This document shows, piece by piece, positions 24,158 to 33,051 of a stretch of 34,655 nucleotides of DNA. The position numbers were made by a program, and so were the translations under genes. The notes under the pieces are model-generated. The model did not search any database and was not told the origin of the DNA. It worked only from the letters and a program-made list of their open reading frames with translations. Each line of letters opens with the position of its first letter. Within the stretch, counting starts at the first letter, position 1. The stretch comes from Myxococcales bacterium. Its GTDB lineage: Bacteria > Myxococcota_A > Polyangia > Polyangiales > Polyangiaceae. The stretch spans positions 1-34,655 of the forward strand of contig JAHFDZ010000030.1 in assembly GCA_023248745.1 (NCBI GenBank), read 5' to 3'.

Positions 24158-25628
24158 ACTTGGTGCAGACACTTGACGTTCCACTAAGGTCGCCAGCGTA
24201 GAACGCCGGTTCACCTTTCAGCCATCGCGTCACCGCATCGTTCATCGAAACTTCTGCGCCGGAGATCTTCACCTGGTGTTGATAGTACGAGTCTTTGTGA
24301 AACACGATGTGCGCTCCGCAATTGGGTGCAAAAAAACTCGGCGCTCGGGCGATCCGTTCTGGCTCGTGATCAAAGTCAACGCGATTGACAAGTGTTTGGA
24401 AGTACTCGTTTTGGACCGCGATCCACTGCTCCAGCGTGATGCCTGCAAGCTTAGGGAGTGAGACCGCCTTGGGGTCCGTCAAATCGTGACGGAGCAACAG
24501 CGGTGTCGTGATGTGGTGATGCAAAACATGGTGTGTGTCGAAACACCGCCATGCGTCGCCAGTGGGCTCGTGCGCAGCTTTGCACGACTCGTCGAAAGCA
24601 GTGAGGTGGCTATTGGGGCGTTCGCGTTCCGCGTAGTCATTGCGCGCGGAGCATTCATCGAACTCGATACCTCGCGCGCCTCCGTAGCGACCCGCGGGCG
24701 TCGTTACCGTCGCTTCAGCGATCGCCGTGTAATTGACCGAGGGGTTGAACTTCGTCGCGAGCCAGTCGACATTCCTTCGCACCGCGGCGGCTCCCGCCGA
24801 CGAGCCAGCGAGAATCACGGTCTCAGCGTCCTTGAGCGCAGGCATGTTGTATGCGACCACGCCCGGCGAATCTTTGAGCGTTGCAGCAGCACCATTCTTT
24901 AGCTGCTCAATCGCGCCCTCGAGAATGCGACGTCCGAGAAATCGAAGACTGAATGGCTTGGCAGCCGAGTTCGTGGGATCGAACAAGATCGCGTTCGCAT
25001 TCGTGCCGCTAAAAGCGTCCGACGAGCAGTAGTAGAAATAAACCTGATTCCACCCACCAACTGGGTTGCGCGCACTGCGTTCGAACATTCCCTCTGCGAG
25101 CGCAGTATCGGGGTTGTAGCGCGTACTCATCTTTGTGGCGTCGTACCCACCGTCTTGAGTGCCCTGCCAGCGCGCTGAACACTCCGCGTGCCCGACGCAC
25201 CCGCCTCCGCCTTGCAAGTAGAGCACCCACTTCTTTTCGTTGCCGGGAGTCGCGGGACGTACGTACAGCTGCGCGTGAGTCCCATCGTTGCAAAGGGCAT
25301 CTGGCGCGGAGAGCTCGAGGCGCTGGAGGTCCGTGCCCTTTTCGAGTTCGTTGTGATACTTGCCAGTGCCCGCAACCGGATTGTAGACCTGTGCGAGGTG
25401 TGGCGGCGCAGGACCGTCCCAAGCCGGCAATGTGGCCGTGGGCACAAGCTGACACGCGCCGTCATTCGCATCCGCGGCATCCCCTGCAGCGTCCGAAATC
25501 GACCCGTCCATCGCGCCAGCATCCAAACGCTCAGTTACTGAGAAATCAGACGCGCAGGCGCTCAGGCACCCCGCGCATACGACTATCAACATCCTTAACG
25601 AAGCCGCGCGGCGCCCTGGCATCAGCAT
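24156..25628 (-). CDS. Pectinacetylesterase-family lipoprotein
   Basis: 490 residues from the ATG at 25628. The frame is open to 25739, but the longer form lacks an export signal at its start and overlaps the previous gene by 77 bp. The lipobox Leu-Ser-Ala-Cys (Cys25) follows a hydrophobic leader, and an Asp/Ala-rich tether comes next. The alpha/beta-hydrolase core shows the oxyanion segment YLQGGGGC (137-144) and the nucleophile elbow AGSSAGA (Ser277), as in the pectinacetylesterase/Notum family. HIVFHKDSYY near the end may carry the catalytic His. Numerous cysteines suggest disulfides. Family members remove ester groups, such as acetyl groups from pectin in plants or palmitoleate from Wnt (Notum). 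The bacterial substrate is unknown. It lies 34 bp after the PRMT-like gene. Confidence 0.82.
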   Translation of the reverse strand: MLMPGRRAASLRMLIVVCAGCLSACASDFSVTERLDAGAMDGSISDAAGDAADANDGACQLVPTATLPAWDGPAPPHLAQVYNPVAGTGKYHNELEKGTDLQRLELSAPDALCNDGTHAQLYVRPATPGNEKKWVLYLQGGGGCVGHAECSARWQGTQDGGYDATKMSTRYNPDTALAEGMFERSARNPVGGWNQVYFYYCSSDAFSGTNANAILFDPTNSAAKPFSLRFLGRRILEGAIEQLKNGAAATLKDSPGVVAYNMPALKDAETVILAGSSAGAAAVRRNVDWLATKFNPSVNYTAIAEATVTTPAGRYGGARGIEFDECSARNDYAERERPNSHLTAFDESCKAAHEPTGDAWRCFDTHHVLHHHITTPLLLRHDLTDPKAVSLPKLAGITLEQWIAVQNEYFQTLVNRVDFDHEPERIARAPSFFAPNCGAHIVFHKDSYYQHQVKISGAEVSMNDAVTRWLKGEPAFYAGDLSGTSSVCTK

Positions 25629-25662
25629 GGAGAGTCTTACGCTTGCAGTCGGGCGATCTTCC

Positions 25663-26565
25663 TCACGTCGAAACAATCTGAACGCGGAACGAATCGGTAA
25701 GCGCGTGAATGGGTCCTCCGGCTGCATATTCAAATGCAATTTCGACCACTTGGCCCCGCTCTACCCGCAAGGGCGTTGGCACTGGAAGAATCAGATATTG
25801 CATGAGCCAGTCGACCGTTCGTTGTTCGTCGACGAGGATAGCGAGCACGTTCTTCGTTACGAATCGAAGTGCGTTGAGGATGCCTGAGCCGGCAATCGTA
25901 AACTTTCCTGACCAAGAATATTGTTCAGGGTACTGATTGCGATATTCGAAGCCCGCATAATTTTGAGGGCTCGCGAGCTCTTTGGCAGCGTTGCCTTCGG
26001 GCTGTGTGGCAAAACCGTCGGCGAACATCGGCAACGGAACTTCGTAGCCGAAAAAGTCGAAGCCTTGCTCGAGCGGCTGCACGGCCATGATAATCGCCTC
26101 AGGAATGAACCGAGGGAGCGGCGGACCGAAACGGCTCAGGTACCGCTCTTTGAAGCGCGCAATCACTTCGGCCTGATGCTCTCGCAAGAGCGCAGTGTGC
26201 AGCAGTTCACAAATCACGACGTCGACGCGTGATGTCGGCAAGAACTCATACGCATCCGCTTGCACAACCGTGACGCGATCACCCACGCCGTTGTTCTTCA
26301 GGAAGTTGCGGGCGGCATCCACATTCTCTGGGAGACGCTCCACCGCAATCACATGAGCGGCTCTTTGAGCTGCAAAGAACGACATGACCCCAGTGCCCGC
26401 TCCAAGCTCGAGCACGGTGCTACCTGCGGGAACGACGGCCCCAATCGCTTCTTTGAAGCCAAGCATCCGCAGGGGGTTCGCCAACATCGGAAAGTGATAG
26501 TGCAGCGGAATGAACGCGCCCAACATGTGGTCGCCATCACGCGCCAACTCAGCTTTGGTCCCCAT
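25663..26565 (-). CDS. PRMT-like SAM-dependent methyltransferase
   Basis: 300 residues from the ATG at 26565, chosen because of the GCTCCT/AGGAGC site 6 nt upstream; the frame runs back to 26631. Residues about 20-75 align by eye with the start of protein arginine methyltransferases: FPMLANPLRMLGFKEAI, then motif I LELGAGTG (52-59) and AAQRAAHVIAVE with acidic Glu76. ICELLHTALLREH carries Glu120 and Glu129, nine residues apart, the same spacing as the double-Glu loop that binds the substrate arginine in PRMTs. The C-terminal 130 residues are beta-rich, like the PRMT barrel. The enzyme is cytoplasmic. Arginine methylation is an inference; the target may be another small amine or protein. It lies between the GH13 lipoprotein and the pectinacetylesterase-like gene. 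Confidence 0.75.
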   Translation of the reverse strand: MGTKAELARDGDHMLGAFIPLHYHFPMLANPLRMLGFKEAIGAVVPAGSTVLELGAGTGVMSFFAAQRAAHVIAVERLPENVDAARNFLKNNGVGDRVTVVQADAYEFLPTSRVDVVICELLHTALLREHQAEVIARFKERYLSRFGPPLPRFIPEAIIMAVQPLEQGFDFFGYEVPLPMFADGFATQPEGNAAKELASPQNYAGFEYRNQYPEQYSWSGKFTIAGSGILNALRFVTKNVLAILVDEQRTVDWLMQYLILPVPTPLRVERGQVVEIAFEYAAGGPIHALTDSFRVQIVST

Positions 26566-26571
26566 AGCGTC

Positions 26572-26577
26572 GCTCCT
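26572..26577 (-). promoter_or_regulatory. Ribosome-binding site that fixes the PRMT-like start
   Basis: GCTCCT on the plus strand reads AGGAGC on the minus strand, 6 nt from the ATG at 26565. No comparable site precedes the longer open frame at 26631. Confidence 0.55.
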
Positions 26578-26646
26578 ATCGCTTTCGCGAAGATGAACGA
26601 CTCCATACCCCCAACTTGAGAGGCTACTCAAACATACTCAGGCCGC

Positions 26647-28536
26647 TCAGTGGGTGATGACCATCGCACCGTATGCTCCAAGCTGTACGGAAAGCGTGTA
26701 CGGCTTGCCGTCCTTCGAGGCTTTCGTTGCCGCAATTGCGCCGGTTTGGCCCGCAACGAAGTCGTCGCCATACAGGGTTGAGTCTGTGTTGAGCCGAATA
26801 CGCCACGGCCCTGCGTCGGCGACGCCAATGTCGTAAGACGTGTACGATTTGTTCCGCAAGTTGACGATCACGACGACATCCTCACCTGACGAACCGTAGC
26901 GTCGATACGCAAGCACTTTTGCGGAATCGTTTTGGTGAAACACGTCGACTGACGCGTCGAGCAAGCCGCCCGCAAGGCCATCGAGATTGCGCCTGAGTCT
27001 CAGAAGATCCTTGTAGAATGCTCTTATCTTCAAACCCGTCGCCGACGGTGCCAAGAGCGGCGCAGGCGAAGCGGAGAAGGTGCCAGTCGCGAGCGACTCT
27101 TGTCCCTGAAACAACATGGGCACGCCGGGAGCGGTCATGAGCAACGTACTCGCGAGCATCGACCGTTTGCGCGCTGTCCAGCTTGTTGGATTGTTCGCGT
27201 CGATGCGGCTCGATGCGCGAGCGCCTCCATTGCCGACGATGTCGTGATTCTCGGTGAAGAGAACGCGAGCGAACGAATCGTTGTTGTACGTTCCCTTCAA
27301 ATCCCAAGCGATCGCCGCAAGATCGCGAACCGCATCATCGGCGGGAACAATCGCATTCATCACCGTGTACCCGAAGCCGTCCCACTGCGCGTCGAAGCCA
27401 AAGCCCCCACTCGTCGACGCCGCTGTGAGCGGTTGGTACCCTTTGAGATCCTCGGCGACACTGAGGCCCCCTCGGGCATGAATGTGATCATTGGCAGTAA
27501 CAAGAAGCTCTCGACCTAGAGGCGTCGTCCCAACCCCGTCGATAGCTCGAATGTTCGAGACCGAATCAAACCGAAATCCATCACCGTGAAACTCGTCCAT
27601 CCACGCATCAACCGCTGCCACCAGCATCGCCGCGACTTGAGGTTCGGCATAGTTTGGACGCGGCCCCCAAGGCGTCATGGCGTATGCGCCTTCTGGAAAG
27701 AAGTACAGGCCTGCGCTCTTGCCCGTGCACGGTGCCTCAAAGCAGTTGAGCGGAGCTCGCTTCGATCCGTCAGCATGGTTGACGACCGTGTCGAGCCAAA
27801 CGGCGATGCCTTGCTTGTGCGCTTGGTCGACGAAGGCTCTCAGATCGTCTGGTGTCCCATAACTTGTGTTGGGCGCAAGATAGAGGTGCGGGTTGTAGCC
27901 CCACCCGTTGGTGCCAGCGAAGTGCTGCGTCGGCATCAACTCGATCACGTTGACGCCCAACTCCGCGAGCTCGGGAAGTTTCGCGCGAGCGGATGAAAAT
28001 GTGCCCACAGACGTGCTGGACGTTCCGGCCGCAAAGCTGCCGACATGAAGCTCGTATACGATCGATGCCGCGCGTGTTGGTGCGACAAATGAGGCGTCGC
28101 CCCAAACGTAACGAGCGGGATCGACGACCACGCACTCAGCCCCTTTGAGCTCACGACAATAGGGATCGGTCCGCGTGTAGTTGCCGCTCGGAGTGGTGAT
28201 TTCGAAGTGATACTGCGACCCCATCTTGGCCTCGCCAACGCGAGCTTCAAAGATCCCTTCGACCGCTGTCATCGCAACCTTTTCGGTGGCGAAATCGCCA
28301 ATCACCGAAGCCGCCGAAGCGTGAGGCGCCCACAAGCGAAACACAACGCCCGCGGATTCGATGTTGGCACCGAGCTTGGTCGTACGACTTGGCGACGCGT
28401 CCACGACAACCGGAGCACCGTCGCTCGGAGGAGGCGTTACGCTTCCGTCAACTTGATTAATTATTTCAGGACCCGCGGGACCTTCACAACCCGCAAGCGC
28501 GCAGAGCGCAATCCACGCAATGCTCCGCTGTCCCAC
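26647..28536 (-). CDS. Lipoprotein glycoside hydrolase family 13 enzyme (alpha-amylase/branching-enzyme type)
   Basis: 629 residues from a GTG at 28536. The lipobox Leu-Ala-Gly-Cys17 means lipid anchoring outside the cytoplasm. An Asp/Pro-rich tether (about 20-55) precedes a CBM48-like beta sandwich (about 58-145, VVFRLWAPHASAASVIGDF). The (beta/alpha)8 barrel follows. Its conserved regions are I, LDTVVNHA (249-255), with II, GDGFRFDSVSNI, carrying nucleophile Asp324; III, VAEDL, carrying acid/base Glu362; and IV, FTENHDI, with His431-Asp432. A C-terminal beta domain ends the protein. The CBM48 plus GWGYNPHLYLAPNTSYG resembles glycogen branching enzymes and trehalohydrolases, which are normally cytoplasmic, so a surface version is unusual. 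It could hydrolyse or remodel alpha-glucans outside the cell. It follows the preceding gene by 4 bp. Confidence 0.88.
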   Translation of the reverse strand: MGQRSIAWIALCALAGCEGPAGPEIINQVDGSVTPPPSDGAPVVVDASPSRTTKLGANIESAGVVFRLWAPHASAASVIGDFATEKVAMTAVEGIFEARVGEAKMGSQYHFEITTPSGNYTRTDPYCRELKGAECVVVDPARYVWGDASFVAPTRAASIVYELHVGSFAAGTSSTSVGTFSSARAKLPELAELGVNVIELMPTQHFAGTNGWGYNPHLYLAPNTSYGTPDDLRAFVDQAHKQGIAVWLDTVVNHADGSKRAPLNCFEAPCTGKSAGLYFFPEGAYAMTPWGPRPNYAEPQVAAMLVAAVDAWMDEFHGDGFRFDSVSNIRAIDGVGTTPLGRELLVTANDHIHARGGLSVAEDLKGYQPLTAASTSGGFGFDAQWDGFGYTVMNAIVPADDAVRDLAAIAWDLKGTYNNDSFARVLFTENHDIVGNGGARASSRIDANNPTSWTARKRSMLASTLLMTAPGVPMLFQGQESLATGTFSASPAPLLAPSATGLKIRAFYKDLLRLRRNLDGLAGGLLDASVDVFHQNDSAKVLAYRRYGSSGEDVVVIVNLRNKSYTSYDIGVADAGPWRIRLNTDSTLYGDDFVAGQTGAIAATKASKDGKPYTLSVQLGAYGAMVITH

Positions 28537-28540
28537 GCGG

Positions 28541-29707
28541 CTATAGCCCGCTCAGACGATAGATCAGGCCTTCGTGAACTTTCTTGACGTCTCGTTCTTG
28601 GCTCACCGCGATAAAGGTGCCGACTTTTCCAGCGGTGAAGTCTGTGAACAAGCCATCGTGAACGTCAAGCAACTTGCCGAGCGGAACGTCTACGACGTGC
28701 TTTTTGCCATCGGTGGACCAAACGCTCACCAAGCGGGCGCTTGCGTCGAGAACGCAAATGCCACCCTTGCAAAGAGACAAAGCAGTGACCGACGTGAAGC
28801 CATCGCGAGGCGCAACTGGCGCGGTGCCAAATCGAAACTTCTCTTTGCCCGCCTTCGTGAACGCCAAAACGACTTTCTTGCCGCCTTCGCCGAGGGGACC
28901 TCCGATCAACGCAAGCTCACCGCTGAAGGCAAGCGTGTCGATGCTTGAGAAGGGCCCGACGTGATTCTGCGCGTCGAGAAACGCAGACTCGCTCCTGCAG
29001 TCCGCCGCGCCAAAGTCGACGTTCGCGAGAGGCCCCGTAGGTGAGTACGCGAAGCCCCAATTGCCGGCGCCGTGCGGGACAAAGTGGCCGCCAGGATCGG
29101 CGGAGCATTTGTAGTCGATTGCAAAATCTTTCTTGAAGCGAAGCGTGCCCGTCCCGGTGCTCGTTCCGTATAGACGGCCCTGAGAATCTGCCGAGAGCTT
29201 CTCGACGCTCTCGTGATTGAGCTTGATGGTTCCTGCGTCACCTGCCGAAGTGTCGAGCGTGAGCGCGCATCCCGCGCCGGCCTCAACTTTGTAAATTTTG
29301 ATTTGCGTCGGCGCGCCGAAGAGGACGGCGACGCGGTCGCCTGCAACACGAATTGCCGAGTACAGCTCGGTAGGGTTGGGTCCGACAAAGCGGCCATCGC
29401 TTACGGTGCACAACTCGGCAGACACCTTAACCTTGTCGGCTTCGAACGCGACTGGCTTTGGTGCGAGCGGCTTACTTTGCCCAAGCGCTTCTGAATAGAC
29501 CGTCGCCGCATTGACTTCGGGAGCCGCGACTTTGGGAGAACTCTCATGCGACCCCGCGGGAGCCGCCGTTGGCGCAACAGGCGGTTGGTCAACCTTTGGA
29601 ACATCTTGAGCGAGAGCACCAGGACCGCAACCCGCCGCGTAGCCAAGTCCCCATCCAAACGCGACAAGTAAGCCAATTGACGAATGAGACTTCCTCATAG
29701 GGAGCAC
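28541..29707 (-). CDS. Exported lipoprotein, possibly beta-propeller
   Basis: 388 residues from the GTG at 29707; the ATG at 29698 is equally plausible. The leader ends in Ala-Ala-Gly-Cys, a lipobox-like site. A Pro/Ala/Lys linker follows (about 35-85). The body (about 95-385) has repeated short beta patterns such as RVAVLFG, KIYKVE, GRLYGTS, LALIGG and ICVLDA, with loop Gly and Asp residues, which would suit a propeller-type repeat protein. No catalytic motif is seen and I do not recognise the family. Only 4 bp separate it from the GH13 gene, so both are co-expressed and may act together on the surface. The short repeats are inferred by eye, not by alignment. Confidence 0.6.
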   Translation of the reverse strand: MLPMRKSHSSIGLLVAFGWGLGYAAGCGPGALAQDVPKVDQPPVAPTAAPAGSHESSPKVAAPEVNAATVYSEALGQSKPLAPKPVAFEADKVKVSAELCTVSDGRFVGPNPTELYSAIRVAGDRVAVLFGAPTQIKIYKVEAGAGCALTLDTSAGDAGTIKLNHESVEKLSADSQGRLYGTSTGTGTLRFKKDFAIDYKCSADPGGHFVPHGAGNWGFAYSPTGPLANVDFGAADCRSESAFLDAQNHVGPFSSIDTLAFSGELALIGGPLGEGGKKVVLAFTKAGKEKFRFGTAPVAPRDGFTSVTALSLCKGGICVLDASARLVSVWSTDGKKHVVDVPLGKLLDVHDGLFTDFTAGKVGTFIAVSQERDVKKVHEGLIYRLSGL

Positions 29708-29777
29708 TTGCTACTCTTGATGCCCGCCGTGCGCGAGGCAATTTCGAGCCCCCCCTGTTGCCGCAAGCGAACGGTAG

Positions 29778-31550
29778 CTACTTACTTGGCGAGTCGTGCA
29801 GCGCCTCTCGCAGAAACACCAGAAGCACGCGCTTTTCCTCCGAACTGAGCGAGAGCGAACGAATATCCGGGTCCTGATTCGGCACCGCAAGACCGAGCGC
29901 TCGTCCGCCACCCTTGTCGTAAAACGCAAGAACAGACTCGAGCGTCGCAAAAGCGCCATGGTGAAAGTACGGAGCCGTCGCCTCAGCGTTGCGCAGCGTC
30001 GGGGTCCGAAATGCGTGCCGGTCAACTTCGCGTTGGGTGACCGCGAACCGTCCAACGTCGCGATCGAGAACCTTTGCGTTCGGCTTTGTTGGAACACCAA
30101 GCGCCGCGTAAATCGGTGCCGTAAAGTCCGGCGCGCGCGCGCCACCAAACGTGGGAGGTGCATGGCATCTGGCGCAGCGACCCTTACCCGAATACACATC
30201 GAGTCCTGCGCGTTGGTCAGCAGAAAGGGCCGACGCGTCGCCTTGCGCAAAGCGATCGATCGGCGCGTTCGCAGGCACGAGTGCGAACGCTTCGTACATC
30301 GCTAGCGCGCGGCCAACGTTGCGTTCGGTCAAACCGTCGGGGAACGCTTCTGCAAATTCTTTTTCGTATGAACCGCGAAGGACTGTGAGCAACTGCTCCG
30401 TCGAGAGGCCCATTTCTGCTTTCGCATGGATCACGTGCAGCGCTTGCGCGTCAGCAGTGCGAATGCGCCCATCCCAATGAAGAGCGGCTGCAACGGGCGA
30501 GTAAAGCAGCGAAGGCGTATTGCGCGTGAGCGGCGACGATGGATCGAGCGACGATGGAACGATACGCCCATCGGACCACGCTCGCCGCGGATCGTGACAA
30601 CCCGTGCACGCGCGTGCACTGCCGCGCGAGAGTCTGCGATCGGCAAAGAGGCGCGCGCCGAGGGCGACACTCTTCTGTTCGGGATCAAAGTGGGGCTTCG
30701 GCAAGGTAAGCGCGTTGACGTTATCGGTCGCCACCAGCGGCGCATACGGAGGGGCCACTTCAGCGCCCGATGCGTGTCCGAGTGCACGGATTGCAGATCC
30801 CAGTTTGCCCGTCACAACAACGAAGCCGCCGCGATCGAGCGACGTCTGCGTCGTCCGCAGAGCCGGCGGCCCGAAGGAGCCCCGCCCATCGTCCAGTTTC
30901 TTAACTAACTCGGCAACAAGGTTCTCGACGTCACGGCTCGAACCTTTCACGTCAAGGGCATACGCGCGCGCACCACGCGCGATGCCTTCGAGCATGCCCT
31001 GCAGATCCGCGAGAACGGCATCGGAACTGTCCGGCGTACCCGCAGTTGATTCAAGGGCCTCCGCTCCGAGCGCATAGGCAGCGTCGGAGAGCCCGTGCAC
31101 GATAGCGTGACGCGCGGGTGGCTTTCGCGAGAGCTCGAAATCGATGAGCTCGAGTGCGCGCGAAATTTGAAACACGTGGGACGAAACTTCGCCGCATGCG
31201 CGCGTTGTCAGCGCGACATCGAGCGCTGCGAGCCTTCCGGCCGATTCATCCATGATCACCTGGGGCCCTAGGATCACCTCAGTTGCCGCCGGTACGACGA
31301 AGCGCAACAACGCCATCGAAGCCGCAACCGATTTTCGGAGTGCCAAGTAGCGATCGCGATCGATGCATGCCGCGTCGCTCTGCCCTACGCGCTCCGAAGC
31401 TTCGTGTACGATGGCACGTCCTTCGTGTTGCAGCGATGATGAAGGTTGCGATGCGTCCACATGCACGCCAGCCTTTGCATCCGGCTGCGGGGAGTCAGAC
31501 TTGCACGCCACAAGCAGCGCAACGGCTGCTAGCGAAAGATGGTGCTGCAC
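29778..31550 (-). CDS. Di-haem cytochrome c peroxidase (MauG/CcpA-like) lipoprotein with N-terminal helical domain
   Basis: 590 residues from a GTG at 31550, which lies within the end of the previous gene. The open frame to 31637 adds 29 basic residues without a signal. The lipobox is Leu-Val-Ala-Cys16. Residues about 50-250 are all-helical and belong to no family I can name with confidence; comparable peroxidases in other phyla also carry a helical extension. The C-terminal part is a bacterial di-haem peroxidase. It has haem sites CTGCH (315-319) and CARCH (459-463), the motif RNTPSLLYSP, HWDGR, and FRTPTLRNAEATAPYFHHGAF with the usual distal ligands. These enzymes reduce hydrogen peroxide with electrons from c-type cytochromes, or, as in MauG, oxidise protein residues. 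Partner unknown. Confidence 0.88.
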   Translation of the reverse strand: MQHHLSLAAVALLVACKSDSPQPDAKAGVHVDASQPSSSLQHEGRAIVHEASERVGQSDAACIDRDRYLALRKSVAASMALLRFVVPAATEVILGPQVIMDESAGRLAALDVALTTRACGEVSSHVFQISRALELIDFELSRKPPARHAIVHGLSDAAYALGAEALESTAGTPDSSDAVLADLQGMLEGIARGARAYALDVKGSSRDVENLVAELVKKLDDGRGSFGPPALRTTQTSLDRGGFVVVTGKLGSAIRALGHASGAEVAPPYAPLVATDNVNALTLPKPHFDPEQKSVALGARLFADRRLSRGSARACTGCHDPRRAWSDGRIVPSSLDPSSPLTRNTPSLLYSPVAAALHWDGRIRTADAQALHVIHAKAEMGLSTEQLLTVLRGSYEKEFAEAFPDGLTERNVGRALAMYEAFALVPANAPIDRFAQGDASALSADQRAGLDVYSGKGRCARCHAPPTFGGARAPDFTAPIYAALGVPTKPNAKVLDRDVGRFAVTQREVDRHAFRTPTLRNAEATAPYFHHGAFATLESVLAFYDKGGGRALGLAVPNQDPDIRSLSLSSEEKRVLLVFLREALHDSPSK

Positions 31551-32965
31551 TCGGAGAACGTCTTGTCGTCGACGGCCACATCGGGCGGCGATGACGGCGA
31601 AAGGTTCGGTGGGGCAGCGAAATCGAAAACGTCCCATGGTCCTTCTGCGTTCGCATCACGACCACTGAGCGCCGGCAAGGTGAACCGCGACTCAACAAAC
31701 CTCAAGATGGAGGTGTGATCGTACACGCGATGGCTCACAAACTTTTTCTTCGCGTATGGAGAGATCACGACGAACGGCACACGAATGCCGTACTGATCGA
31801 ACTTTTGCTCAGGCGTCGCCGGCGCTTCGAGGGCAATGGTATCGGGCACGCACGCTTTGGGCGGAACGACGTGGTCGTAAAATCCGCCGTGTTCATCGTA
31901 TGTAATGAACATCGCCGACCTTGACCATTGCGGGCTTGCGATCATCGCTTTCGTAACCCCCGCGAGCCACTTTTGACCGATCTGCATAATGGCGGGTGGA
32001 TGCTCATCGGTCTTGCTGAAACCTTCGGACGCGATTTGTGGATCGAGAAAGACCACTTGAGGAAGCGTTCCGGACTTGGCAGCTTCGTAGAAGTTGGCCT
32101 CGGACGTGATGTGCTCTCGATACTTGATCACGCGATCGATGAAGACACTCGCACCAGGCGTCGTGGATGCATAAATGCCCCATGATACGCCTCGTTTTTC
32201 GAGCAATTCGAAAATCGTTGTGCCGACCGTCGCTGGAAACGAATTGCCAACAGACCCAAACGACGACGCTCCATAGAGGTACATCCGATTGGGCCATGTG
32301 GGTCCGAGCAGCGAAGAGAAGTAACGATCGCCAAGTGAGAATTGCTCGGCAGCCCAATACATGAACGGCAAGTCTGCCTTCTCGTAATAGGTAAGACTGC
32401 GATCGCCGCTCAGAAGCTCTGGTTTGTCTTTGCCACCGGCAGGAAGTTCGTGGTGACCGTCGTTGGTCCTGAAGAAGCCGTCCATCTTCGAGTCCTTGCC
32501 AACTTGGTCGTGCACGTCGGTCCAGCCGTGTGCGGTGTCAACTAAGCAAAGGCGGTTGTCGCGATGAATGGTGACCGGCGTTCCGCCCGTGCCGAGATTC
32601 GAAAAGTCAGCAGGCGCGACGTCGACATCGAGGCCCGCCTCTTTTCCTTTTTGGAAGTAATGATCAAACGAGCGATTCTCCATCATGACGATCACGATGG
32701 TGTCGATCGGCAGGCTCTTGCCCGTCGGATGCGAAGCGCCCTGCGTCTCGGCAGGCAGCGCGCCTTGGGCATAGGTGCATGATGCACGATTTGTATTCGC
32801 GGCGTCATCGGAAGGCGCCGTGATTGGCTTGTCCCACTCTGGGACGTCGTTCCACGTGAGCGCTGCATCGACTCCGCCGTCGGGTAACGGCTCTACCTTT
32901 GCGGTCTGAGAGCAAGCGAGCAACGTCGTCGTTGAGGCGCAGAGCGCGAGGGACCGCAGGAGCAT
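31529..32965 (-). CDS. LPLC-type phosphoesterase (phospholipase C/acid phosphatase family) lipoprotein
   Basis: 478 residues. The signal ends in Leu-Leu-Ala-Cys18, a good lipobox, so the protein is membrane-tethered. The phosphoesterase family (Phosphoesterase, PF04185 type) is shown by IVIVMMENRSFDHYF (90-104), SLLGPTWPNRMYLY, and ITYDEHGGFYDHVVPPKAC (about 354-372), with HTSILRFVESRF towards the end. The Glu/Asn/Arg/His cluster binds the catalytic metal or phosphate. Characterised relatives cleave phosphatidylcholine or sphingomyelin, or act as acid phosphatases. The exact substrate cannot be read. Its last 22 bases contain the start of the cytochrome c peroxidase gene, indicating translational coupling. 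Confidence 0.9.
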   Translation of the reverse strand: MLLRSLALCASTTTLLACSQTAKVEPLPDGGVDAALTWNDVPEWDKPITAPSDDAANTNRASCTYAQGALPAETQGASHPTGKSLPIDTIVIVMMENRSFDHYFQKGKEAGLDVDVAPADFSNLGTGGTPVTIHRDNRLCLVDTAHGWTDVHDQVGKDSKMDGFFRTNDGHHELPAGGKDKPELLSGDRSLTYYEKADLPFMYWAAEQFSLGDRYFSSLLGPTWPNRMYLYGASSFGSVGNSFPATVGTTIFELLEKRGVSWGIYASTTPGASVFIDRVIKYREHITSEANFYEAAKSGTLPQVVFLDPQIASEGFSKTDEHPPAIMQIGQKWLAGVTKAMIASPQWSRSAMFITYDEHGGFYDHVVPPKACVPDTIALEAPATPEQKFDQYGIRVPFVVISPYAKKKFVSHRVYDHTSILRFVESRFTLPALSGRDANAEGPWDVFDFAAPPNLSPSSPPDVAVDDKTFSECSTIFR

Positions 32966-33051
32966 GGGCGGTAGTCTAGCGCAAGCGAAGCCGATCGATC
33001 AGGCAAGGACGAATAAACGCGACCGCTAAGATTTCCGGTTAGCGCATCCCG

